Below, piece after piece: positions 35,384-42,787 of a stretch of 64,000 nucleotides of DNA. The stretch is from Epibacterium ulvae (GTDB lineage: Bacteria; Pseudomonadota; Alphaproteobacteria; Rhodobacterales; Rhodobacteraceae), in contig NZ_FMWG01000009.1 of the NCBI RefSeq assembly GCF_900102795.1, positions 62,001 through 126,000 of the forward strand, written 5' to 3'. The translations under genes and the position numbers were made by a program. Under the pieces are notes generated by a model. That model had not been told where the DNA came from. It worked only from the letters and a program-made list of their open reading frames with translations, and did not search any database. Each line of letters opens with the position of its first letter. The stretch's first letter is position 1.

Positions 35384-36640
35384 ATGGATATTTTCAACAT
35401 GACACACCCTGTGCCTCCTGAGGGGCCCGGTCAGCTTGCGCGGCGAGAAGCGCGACTGGCTTGGGGACTCCTTTCCCCGACGATCATTGCCGTGGCATTG
35501 GTTGTTATTCTGCCGCTGCTTGCGGTGTTCTGGATCAGTTTTAAACCTGTCGAGCTGGCTGATTTGCGTCCGCCAACCCCCGTCGCGCGCGAAGATGTGC
35601 GTGGCACGCTGGAGGCACCTGGAGATCAGGCGAAGCTTCGCTATCGTGTGCGCAACAGTTCTGCCCAGCAGGGCATTCGCGATGTGGTGCTGACAGACAT
35701 CTGGCCTCAGGGCCTGAAAGTGATCGGAGATTTAGACGCGCGCTGTGCGCTGGATGAGCAGCTGATTTGTACGTTTGGTGATTGGGAGGCCGGTACACGT
35801 GAGCGTATTGAAATCGAAGTTGAAGCCGAATCAGCTTATTTTGACGGCCCAGATCCCAAAGATAGCAAGCCGATCATGACAGGTGAGGCAACAAACATTC
35901 TGACCAACTTCGAATTCACACTCGAAAATCTGATAGAGATTTTTGACGGTGATGAGTTCTGGAGTGTCCTCGGTGTAACGATGTTTTACACCGTCTTTGG
36001 CACAATCGGAGCGCTGTTGTTTGGCCTTTTTGCGGCACTTCTTTTGAATGCGTCTTTCAAAGGGCAGGGGATTTTACGCGGGCTGTACCTGTTTCCCTAT
36101 GTTGCGCCTGTGATTGCTGTGGCGTTTGCTTGGATTTTGCTGCTGGATCCTCACTCTGGGTCTATCAACGCATTGCTGATCCAGATGGGAGTGACGGAAC
36201 AATCGATCAATTTCTTTGGAGAGCGCCCACTGGCCCTGATTATGGTCACGGTATTTGAAATCTGGCGGTATTTCCCACTGTCCTTCCTGTTTATTCTCGC
36301 GCGGATGCAGTCGATTGATACAGATATGTATGAGGCTGCAGATATGGATGGGGCATCTCCCTTCCAGCAATTTGCATATCTTAGCGTACCGCAGCTTTTG
36401 GGGATCTTGTCGGTTCTGTTCCTGCTGCGCTTCATTTGGACCTTCAACAAATTCGATGACATCTTCTTGCTGACGGGTGGCAACGCGGGCACGCGCACGC
36501 TCACTGTGAATGTCTACGAACAGGCCTTTGCGCTTGGCAATATCGGTGCAGGTGCAGCGGTTGCATTGGTTATCTTTTGCTGTCTTTTGGCCTTTAGTAT
36601 CTTTTTCTTCCGCTTCATGAGCCAGGAGGAAGGCCTATGA
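35384..36640 (+). CDS. ABC sugar permease (MalF type) with an inserted DUF11-like periplasmic domain
   Basis: This 418-residue permease has a first helix at about 27-52, then an unusually long external loop (residues ~55-190), then five further helices. The EAA loop is YEAADMDGASPFQQFAYLSV. The loop contains an Ig-like segment resembling DUF11/conserved-repeat domains: LRYRVRNSSAQQGIRDVVLT, DIWPQGLKVIGDL, Cys121 and Cys129 as a likely disulfide, and FGDWEAGTRERIEIEVE. In MalF the equivalent loop is P2, which holds the binding protein, so the insert may do the same. It overlaps the next permease by 4 nt (ATGA). Confidence 0.9.
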   Translation: MDIFNMTHPVPPEGPGQLARREARLAWGLLSPTIIAVALVVILPLLAVFWISFKPVELADLRPPTPVAREDVRGTLEAPGDQAKLRYRVRNSSAQQGIRDVVLTDIWPQGLKVIGDLDARCALDEQLICTFGDWEAGTRERIEIEVEAESAYFDGPDPKDSKPIMTGEATNILTNFEFTLENLIEIFDGDEFWSVLGVTMFYTVFGTIGALLFGLFAALLLNASFKGQGILRGLYLFPYVAPVIAVAFAWILLLDPHSGSINALLIQMGVTEQSINFFGERPLALIMVTVFEIWRYFPLSFLFILARMQSIDTDMYEAADMDGASPFQQFAYLSVPQLLGILSVLFLLRFIWTFNKFDDIFLLTGGNAGTRTLTVNVYEQAFALGNIGAGAAVALVIFCCLLAFSIFFFRFMSQEEGL

Positions 36641-37842
36641 CTCTGTTCAAAAATGGATATCTGACCGGTCCCTTGCTTGGCGCGCTATGGACCTTTGTGA
36701 TCGCGGTGACGGTTGCCGTCTGTATGAGCTTTTCAACGGGCGAACCATTTAAACCGCTCTTGCTTTTGTCCCTAATTTGGGGGGCAGGCCTTGGGCTTGT
36801 CTCTATGTACGGACGACTCCCCGCTGCACTCGCTGGTGGTGTTCTTTTGCTGGCTGGCGTGTTGGACATTGGCCCTGTTACGGTTGGCGAGGATGTCTCG
36901 GGCTTTTCTACGCTATTGGCGCATTTGGCCACGGCTGGGTTTTCTGCGTTGGGAACCTATGTCTTCACGCATGATTGCCCTCCCGGCCAACTCACCCGGC
37001 ATCAGTACGAGGCGGCCATCATTCGCTTTCTGACTGGGTTTGGATATATCTTTTTCACCGCAATTGTGGTGATCCCATTTTACGTGATGGTGATGACCAG
37101 CCTGAAAAGCCAGTCTGAACTGCTGCGCAACCCGCTCGACTTTTCAATCGATCTGAGCAAAGGGCTGGATCTCTTGCGCAGTTACCAAGAGCTGTTTGCC
37201 GACTTTGGATTTGGCGGGTATCTGTGGACCTCATTTTATGTTTCGGTCCTGACTGTCTTTATCACTTTGGCGTTTGCAATTCCGGGGGCCTATGCGGTTG
37301 CGCGTTTGCGCTTTCGCGGGCGCGCTGCGTTTTCGCGTTCTATTCTGCTGATCTATATGGTCCCCATGATCGTTCTGGCGCTGCCAATCTACATTGGGTT
37401 TTCCATGGCAGGGCTGCGCAACTCAGTCTTTGGTATTGTCCTGATCTATCCGGTCACAACCATTCCTGTGGCACTTTACATGTTGCAAGGATACTTCCGG
37501 GGACTCCCTAGTGAGGTCGAGGAAGCTGGCCTTATGGATGGGCTTTCACGGCTTATGGTAATTTGGAAAATCACCTTGCCATTATCTCTTCCTGCGTTGG
37601 CGTCGGTTTCGCTTTATGTGTTCATGATCGCCTGGAATGAGTTCCTTCTGGCCTTTATGTTGCTGGATGATCCCTCAAAATTCACTCTGACCCGTGGAAT
37701 TGCCTCACTCAATTCTTCTGAGATCCCACGCCAGCACCTGATGGCGGGATCGGTGATCGCGACTGTGCCAATTATGGCGTTGTTCCTTGGGTTGGAACGT
37801 TTCATGACCAAGGGGCTGACTGCTGGCTCCGTCAAAGGATGA
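36637..37842 (+). CDS. ABC sugar permease (MalG type) with an N-terminal membrane extension
   Basis: The 401-residue protein is about 110-120 residues longer than MalG-type permeases. The C-terminal ~270 residues are canonical: first helix at ~132-155 (FGYIFFTAIVVIPFYVMVM), TSLKSQSELL, and the EAA loop EVEEAGLMDGLSRLMVIWKI that contacts the ATPase. The N-terminal 125 residues add about four hydrophobic segments (around 11-32, 39-57, 62-77, 92-110), similar to small membrane proteins of unknown role. It is coupled to both neighbours by ATGA overlaps. The extra helices could stabilise the complex or come from an old fusion. Confidence 0.9.
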   Translation: MTLFKNGYLTGPLLGALWTFVIAVTVAVCMSFSTGEPFKPLLLLSLIWGAGLGLVSMYGRLPAALAGGVLLLAGVLDIGPVTVGEDVSGFSTLLAHLATAGFSALGTYVFTHDCPPGQLTRHQYEAAIIRFLTGFGYIFFTAIVVIPFYVMVMTSLKSQSELLRNPLDFSIDLSKGLDLLRSYQELFADFGFGGYLWTSFYVSVLTVFITLAFAIPGAYAVARLRFRGRAAFSRSILLIYMVPMIVLALPIYIGFSMAGLRNSVFGIVLIYPVTTIPVALYMLQGYFRGLPSEVEEAGLMDGLSRLMVIWKITLPLSLPALASVSLYVFMIAWNEFLLAFMLLDDPSKFTLTRGIASLNSSEIPRQHLMAGSVIATVPIMALFLGLERFMTKGLTAGSVKG

Positions 37843-39113
37843 CACCTATGTCTTCAACATCTGAAAATATCACAGAAGCCGCTAGGCGGATCCTCAGGGA
37901 GAATGACCGGGGGGGATATACGGTCCCCACAGCAGGTCTGTATCCCTATCAATGGAACTGGGACAGCGCGATTGCAGCACTTGGGTTTGCTGAATTTGAT
38001 ATGAACCGGGCGTGGCAAGAGATTGAAACGCTTTTTGCAGGGCAATGGGAGACGGGCATGGTTCCCCATATCTTGTTCCACAAACCGGATGCGGGTTATT
38101 TCCCCGGGCCTGATGTGTGGCAGGGCGTTGGTCCGACCCAGTCAACCGGGATCACCCAGCCACCTGTCGCGGCGACGATGGCGCGTATGGTTTATGATCG
38201 TGACCCAGCGATGGGGAAGGCGCGTCTGAGCGCGCTTTTCCCCAAAATCCGCGCATGGCACAGTTGGTTCCTAAAATGGCGCCTGGACAGTGAAAACGCG
38301 GTCTGTGTCACGCATCCTTGGGAATCTGGGCGGGACAATGCACCAGAATGGGATTTGGTCCTGAAAACCATGACCGCCGAAGGGGTGGGCGAGTATACAC
38401 GCAAAGATACCAGCCACGTGGACGCTTCCATGCGCCCGACCAAGTTTGACTATGATCGCTATATCTGGTTGGTGCAGCAGGGTGCGCGGCTAAAATGGGA
38501 TCAGCAGGCTTTGAGGGAGCAAAGCCCGTTTCGTATGGCTGATCCAACCACCACCTTTTTGTTGCTGCGGGCGCATCGGGATCTTCTGGCCGTGGGCGAA
38601 CGCCTTAACCTCGATGTGACAGGAATGGCCGAGGAGGTCGCGCTTTTGGAGGCGGGTGCACGGAGCCTGTGGAATACTGAGCTGGGCAGCTTTGATGCAA
38701 GGAATGCCGCTACCGGTGAATTTGCCAACTGCATGTCTAATGCAAGCTTTTTGTGCTGGTACGGTGGCATTGATGAAGCGGGGCAATTGGAAAAACTGCG
38801 CGCCAGCCTCACAAAGACGCGCTTTCCAGTCGCGAGCCATCCAACAGATTCGGACCGATACGACAGCTGTCGTTATTGGCGTGGGCCAACCTGGGCGTTC
38901 ATGAATATGATGATTGGCTTTGGTCTTGAAGACTGCGGTCATGCGGACCTTGCACAAGAGGTGCGTACAAAGACAGCTGAACTTATCGAAACCTACGGGT
39001 TTGCGGAATATTTCGATTCAACTTCGGGTGCGCCAGCTGGGGGCGACACCTTTACCTGGACAGCAGCCGTTTGGCTTGCCTGGGCCGGATCACAGGCGAA
39101 AGGGACACTCTAA
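37839..39113 (+). CDS. Cytoplasmic GH63/GH37-like alpha-glycosidase (MGH1-like; candidate glucosyl/mannosylglycerate hydrolase)
   Basis: The 424-residue protein has an (alpha/alpha)6 glycosidase pattern: YPYQWNWDSAIAALGFAEFD, GMVPHILFHKP, TQPPVAATMARMVYD, then WESGRDNAPEWD, where Asp166 corresponds to the acid of the ESGxD motif in GH37 trehalases and GH63 enzymes. Glu390 (GFAEYFDSTSG) is the candidate base. Its short length and YPYQWNWDSA resemble mannosylglycerate/glucosylglycerate hydrolases. No signal peptide is present, so it acts on the imported substrate. It overlaps the permease (ATGA) and the ATPase gene (TAATG). Trehalose, kojibiose or another alpha-glucoside are alternatives. Confidence 0.83.
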   Translation: MTPMSSTSENITEAARRILRENDRGGYTVPTAGLYPYQWNWDSAIAALGFAEFDMNRAWQEIETLFAGQWETGMVPHILFHKPDAGYFPGPDVWQGVGPTQSTGITQPPVAATMARMVYDRDPAMGKARLSALFPKIRAWHSWFLKWRLDSENAVCVTHPWESGRDNAPEWDLVLKTMTAEGVGEYTRKDTSHVDASMRPTKFDYDRYIWLVQQGARLKWDQQALREQSPFRMADPTTTFLLLRAHRDLLAVGERLNLDVTGMAEEVALLEAGARSLWNTELGSFDARNAATGEFANCMSNASFLCWYGGIDEAGQLEKLRASLTKTRFPVASHPTDSDRYDSCRYWRGPTWAFMNMMIGFGLEDCGHADLAQEVRTKTAELIETYGFAEYFDSTSGAPAGGDTFTWTAAVWLAWAGSQAKGTL

Positions 39114-40141
39114 TGGCGTCGATAGAACTCAAAGGGGCCGAAAAATGGTACGGTCAGGTTCAGGTCATAAAAGGGGTGGACCTTGAGATCGAAGAGGGCG
39201 AATTCATCATCTTCGTCGGCCCATCTGGTTGCGGAAAATCGACCTTACTGCGCATGATTGCAGGGCTTGAAGAAACCAGTCGCGGCCAAATCATGATTGG
39301 TGGCGTTGATGCGACCTCCAAGCCCCCGGCTGAGCGTGGACTGGCCATGGTGTTTCAGTCTTACGCGCTTTATCCGCATATGTCGGTGCGCGACAATATG
39401 GGCTTTTCTCTAAAGGCCGCTGGTGCTGACAAAGCGGTGATCAAGGAAAAGGTCGATGAGGCCGCGCGTGTTCTTAAATTGGAAGCGCTATTGGAACGTC
39501 GCCCGAAGGATTTGTCCGGCGGCCAGCGGCAACGTGTGGCGATTGGACGCTCGATTGTGCGTGACCCGACAGCCTTCCTTTTTGATGAACCGTTGTCAAA
39601 TCTAGATGCTTCTTTACGCGTGGAGATGCGCTACGAGATTGCAAAGCTGCACCAGACGCTTGGCTCGACCATGATCTACGTCACCCATGATCAGGTCGAG
39701 GCGATGACGCTGGCAGATCGTATTGTGGTTTTGGAAGGAGGGCATATTAGCCAGGTTGGCACCCCGCGTGAACTATACGAAAACCCAGGCAATCTTTTTG
39801 TTGCACAGTTCATTGGCAGCCCAAAAATGAATGTATTCTCGGCAGCCGCCCAAGGGTTGCGGATTGCAGAGACTTTACCTGCACAGGCGCAGCATGTGGG
39901 TATCCGGCCCGAGCACATCAGCTTTGTCGCGGAAGGTGAAGGCGCATTTGATGGCGCCGTGGATGTCGTCGAATACTTAGGCGCGGATTGTTTTGTGATC
40001 GTGGATGCAGGAGATATTGGACAGATCAATGTGCGGGTGGAGGGAGAGACAACCCTTCAGCCGGGTCAACGTCTGGGGCTGAGCTTTGGTCCCGAATATA
40101 CCCACACGTTTGATGCACAAGGTCAGGCGTTGAAAAGCTGA
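39113..40141 (+). CDS. ABC sugar-transport ATPase (MalK/UgpC type)
   Basis: The 342-residue ATPase has Walker A GPSGCGKSTLLRMIAG, the Q-loop MVFQSYALYPHMSV, the signature LSGGQRQRVAIGRS, Walker B FLFDEPLSNLDASLR and the switch His in YVTHDQVEAM. A C-terminal OB-fold (TOBE) regulatory region starts near IRPEHISF. It should energise the two permeases. Its ATG overlaps the stop of the glycosidase gene (TAATG). The frame opening at 39071 inside that gene was rejected. It is the last gene of the operon. Confidence 0.94.
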   Translation: MASIELKGAEKWYGQVQVIKGVDLEIEEGEFIIFVGPSGCGKSTLLRMIAGLEETSRGQIMIGGVDATSKPPAERGLAMVFQSYALYPHMSVRDNMGFSLKAAGADKAVIKEKVDEAARVLKLEALLERRPKDLSGGQRQRVAIGRSIVRDPTAFLFDEPLSNLDASLRVEMRYEIAKLHQTLGSTMIYVTHDQVEAMTLADRIVVLEGGHISQVGTPRELYENPGNLFVAQFIGSPKMNVFSAAAQGLRIAETLPAQAQHVGIRPEHISFVAEGEGAFDGAVDVVEYLGADCFVIVDAGDIGQINVRVEGETTLQPGQRLGLSFGPEYTHTFDAQGQALKS

Positions 40142-40161
40142 TTTCCTGCTCAGCTAACATG

Positions 40162-40200
40162 ACGATATGGCGTGGTTTCTTTTAAACTACGCCATATCGT
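40162..40200. repeat. 17-bp hairpin after the sugar operon
   Basis: Arms 40162-40178 and 40184-40200 pair over 17 bp with one G-U pair, around a 5-nt loop, 20 nt after the ATPase stop. No T-run follows on either strand. It could end or protect the operon transcript, or mark the edge of the integrase remnant that begins 10 bp further on. Confidence 0.6.
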
Positions 40201-40209
40201 ACAGGAAGT

Positions 40210-40566
40210 TTAGGTGTAGCCGCCGCTGCTTTGGACGCCTTTCTCAAGCTCATGGAAGTAAGCGATGGCGATCTGGTCGATCTCGTGATCGGTCAGCTCC
40301 AAAGTGAACCCGGGTGCATTTTGCTTTGGAGGGGGAGAGCTGACGCGTGTGCGCGAAAGCTGGCCTTCGTAGCGTTTGATTTCCGCATCTGTGCGGATGC
40401 CGAATGTCTTGGCGCGCTCACATGCTTCGCGATGGCTAACCCCCGCGAGCCGCTCGACCCATTGGGTCATGCCAATCACGTCTCGTAGCTTCTCCGGGAC
40501 CCTCCGGCGGAGCTTCCAACCCTTGTTGTCTTTGCTGAGGTACTGCTGTCTAGGCATGTCTGTCAT
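40210..40566 (-). pseudogene. Truncated tyrosine-integrase remnant (N-terminal domain only)
   Basis: From the ATG at 40566 only 118 residues are encoded. MPRQQYLSKDNKGWKLRRRV and PEKLRDVIGMTQWVERLAGVS look like the N-terminal arm-binding region (DUF6538-like) of phage/island integrases: a basic strand followed by a REACERAKTF helix. The core-binding and catalytic domains with the R-H-R-Y residues are missing, and nothing of them is found toward 40142. It points away from the 3' end of the tRNA-Met gene, where integrases normally sit. A small intact protein is less likely. The frame opens 36 nt earlier at 40602. Confidence 0.6.
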
Positions 40567-40572
40567 GCCCAA

Positions 40573-40595
40573 TGTGTACCACCGTTGTGTACCAC
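40573..40595. repeat. Tandem decamer TGTGTACCAC between integrase remnant and tRNA-Met
   Basis: TGTGTACCAC occurs at 40573-40582 and 40586-40595, a 13-bp period. Short direct repeats like this near an integrase could be arm-type binding sites. Only two copies are seen. Confidence 0.5.
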
Positions 40596-40658
40596 TGATC
40601 AATCAAAAGCCCTTTGATAGTAAGGCTTTCCAGCAATAACAACGCTTTAAGGTAAGGG

Positions 40659-40735
40659 TGGTAGCGGAGGAGGGACTTGAACCCCCGACACGCGGATTAT
40701 GATTCCGCTGCTCTAACCAGCTGAGCTACTCCGCC
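40659..40735 (-). tRNA. tRNA-Met (anticodon CAT)
   Basis: The 77-nt minus-strand gene starts GGCGGAGTAGCTCAGCTGG, folds into a cloverleaf with acceptor GGCGGAG/CTCCGCT, an anticodon stem GCGGA/TCCGC around ATCATAA (anticodon CAT), a T-arm GTTCAAG and an encoded CCA end. The sequence is that of the elongator tRNA-Met in Rhodobacterales rather than the initiator (which has three G-C pairs in the anticodon stem) or lysidine-modified tRNA-Ile. The latter cannot be fully excluded without a tRNA search. Confidence 0.92.
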
Positions 40736-40893
40736 ACACTGTGTACAGTCTGGACTGTGTGCAGGCGATTTACGAGTTCCGGGCGAAGGGGTCAAGCGAG
40801 AAATGCAAAGAAATTGTGTTTTCCGAAGGAAAACCTAGGTAAAGTATGAAGGGTTGATTATCCAGACCGATGAACAAACCGATGAAACACACA

Positions 40894-40917
40894 CAGCCAC
40901 CCCGGTTGGCGTGGCTG
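40894..40917 (-). terminator. Hairpin downstream of trpS
   Basis: A 7-bp stem CAGCCAC/GTGGCTG with a 10-nt loop lies 26 nt after the trpS stop. The minus-strand tail TGTGTGTTTC is only mildly T-rich, so this is a weak terminator candidate. Confidence 0.45.
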
Positions 40918-40942
40918 CTGACAAATTGAGGCGCTGGATTGA

Positions 40943-41971
40943 TTACCTTTCAACCGGTGGTACCATGCCAACGATGTCGTAGGTTTTGCGCAAGATCGGG
41001 GCTGTGATGGCACGGGCGCGCTCTGCGCCTCTGGTCAGGATTTTATCGATTTCGTCCTGATTTTCCATCAGGCGGGACATTTCCGTCGTGATGGGAGACA
41101 TTTTGTCTACCGCCAGATCTGCGAGCATTGGTTTGAATTCGGAAAACTGCTTGCCTCCAACATCCGCCAGCACTTGGTCTACGGACTGGCCATTTAATGC
41201 GGCATAGATGTTGATCAGATTGCGTGCTTCTGGGCGTTCTTCAAGCCCTTTGGCTTCGGAAGGGAGCGCATCTGGATCAGTTTTAGCTTTGCGAATTTTT
41301 TTAGCTATGGTGTCTGCGTCATCCGTCAGATTGATGCGACTTGCGTCTGACACATCTGATTTTGACATCTTCTTTGACCCGTCACGCAGTGACATAACAC
41401 GGGTGCCTGCTCCTTCGATCACGGGCTCTGGGATCGGGAAAAAATCGACATCATAGTCGTGGTTGAATTTCGTGGCGATATCGCGCGCCAATTCAAGATG
41501 TTGCTTTTGATCTTCTCCGACGGGCACATGGGTGGCGTGATAGGTTAGAATATCTGCGGCCATCAAAGCGGGGTAGGCGAACAGACCAAGAGATGCGTTT
41601 TGAGCATTCTTGCCTGCCTTGTCTTTCCATTGTGTCATGCGCTGCATCCAGCCCATACGGGCGACACAGTTAAAAACCCAAGCCAATTGTGCATGTTCTG
41701 GCACTTGGCTTTGATTGATCAGGATCGACTTTTCCGGATCCAGGCCGGCCGCAATAAAGCCTGCGCACAGTTCGCGGGTGGATTTTTGCAGATCTTTTGG
41801 ATCTTGCCAGACGGTGATCGCGTGCAGGTCTACCATGCAGTAAATGCTTTCCACATCTTTGGCCTGCCAGTCGACGAACCGCTTCAATGCGCCTAGGTAA
41901 TTGCCCAGGTGCAGGTTGCCCGAAGGCTGGATGCCCGAAAAGACGCGGGGGGTGAAGCTGGTCTCGCTCAT
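40943..41971 (-). CDS. trpS: Tryptophanyl-tRNA synthetase
   Basis: The 342-residue class-I synthetase charges tRNA-Trp. It has the HIGH-type motif in [20 protein letters not shown] and the KMSKS loop ([13 protein letters not shown]), plus the Trp-site region [12 protein letters not shown]. From the ATG at 41971 the length is standard, and a GGGAGA site lies about 11 nt upstream. The open frame to 42109 runs over the divergent rhomboid-like gene's promoter and was rejected. Confidence 0.96.
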   Translation of the reverse strand: MSETSFTPRVFSGIQPSGNLHLGNYLGALKRFVDWQAKDVESIYCMVDLHAITVWQDPKDLQKSTRELCAGFIAAGLDPEKSILINQSQVPEHAQLAWVFNCVARMGWMQRMTQWKDKAGKNAQNASLGLFAYPALMAADILTYHATHVPVGEDQKQHLELARDIATKFNHDYDVDFFPIPEPVIEGAGTRVMSLRDGSKKMSKSDVSDASRINLTDDADTIAKKIRKAKTDPDALPSEAKGLEERPEARNLINIYAALNGQSVDQVLADVGGKQFSEFKPMLADLAVDKMSPITTEMSRLMENQDEIDKILTRGAERARAITAPILRKTYDIVGMVPPVER

Positions 41972-42081
41972 GCTTTTTGATCTCCCGTCTGGATAAATGC
42001 ACCCCAGTCGCTTACCCATGGCGTACCACCGCGTCAACCATGGTGCGGTTGTTCTAAAGGCCAGAGTAAGGAACCACAGGC

Positions 42082-42768
42082 ATGAAGACCAGCGAACCGC
42101 AGTCACCATTCAATTCATTGCCGCCCGTTGTGGTGGCCCTTGCGCTTGTTTTGCTTGGGATCGAATGTGTTTTAAGCTTGGGGGCACGCGGGATTGTCGG
42201 TGGACCAGAGGCCGTTGGCTGGCGTTTGGCAGCGCTCCAGAGCTATAGCTTTAGTCCTGACATCTTTTGGTGGATGCTGGAAACCAGCCAATACCCCAGC
42301 GAGCATATCATGCGATTTGTGTCTTATGCTTTCATACATGGTAATTTTACCCAAGCGTTGTTTGTCTGCGTGTTCCTTCTGGCTTTGGGTAAAATGGTTG
42401 CCGAGGTTTTTGGAGAGGTCAGAATGCTGATTATCTTCATTCTTTCTGCGATTTCGGGCGCCGTGGTGTTTGGTCTGGTGATTGGTGGGCCGACACCGTT
42501 GATCGGAGGTTTTCCAGCGGTTTATGGGTTGATCGGGGCGTATACATTTATTCTTTGGGCATCTCTTGGCCAGTTGGGCGAGCAACAGAGCCGCGCCTTT
42601 TCGTTGATTGCATTTTTGATGGGTGTTCAACTGCTGTTTGGTCTGATTTTTGGAGGCCAGCCAGATTGGGTGGCTGACCTGAGCGGCTTTGCTGCAGGGT
42701 TTGGACTGTCTTTCCTTTTGGCACCTGGCGGTTGGGCAAAAATCCGGGCGCGTATTCGGCGAGAGTGA
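42082..42768 (+). CDS. Rhomboid-like membrane protein lacking the catalytic dyad
   Basis: The 228-residue protein has about six helices and the rhomboid layout: an L1-like [31 protein letters not shown], then the helix where GxSG should be, and a last helix with an AxxxG packing motif. The catalytic Ser position is Phe144 ([13 protein letters not shown] against GLSGVVYALMG) and the His is replaced by Asp199 (ADLSGFAAG against AHxxG). It is thus a likely pseudoprotease that may bind membrane proteins, like iRhoms. The TAAGGA site supports the ATG at 42082. It is divergent from trpS and convergent with murJ. Confidence 0.82.
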   Translation: MKTSEPQSPFNSLPPVVVALALVLLGIECVLSLGARGIVGGPEAVGWRLAALQSYSFSPDIFWWMLETSQYPSEHIMRFVSYAFIHGNFTQALFVCVFLLALGKMVAEVFGEVRMLIIFILSAISGAVVFGLVIGGPTPLIGGFPAVYGLIGAYTFILWASLGQLGEQQSRAFSLIAFLMGVQLLFGLIFGGQPDWVADLSGFAAGFGLSFLLAPGGWAKIRARIRRE

Positions 42769-42787
42769 GCCGCGCAGGTTCTTTGCC

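Noticed and set aside
40659-40735. Duplicated tRNA-Met 3' end as a second attachment site
   Set aside because: No second copy of the tRNA tail was noticed by eye in the window. Absence here does not exclude one outside.
41972-42109. N-terminal extension of trpS
   Set aside because: No synthetase similarity, overlap with the divergent gene, and a ribosome site before 41971.
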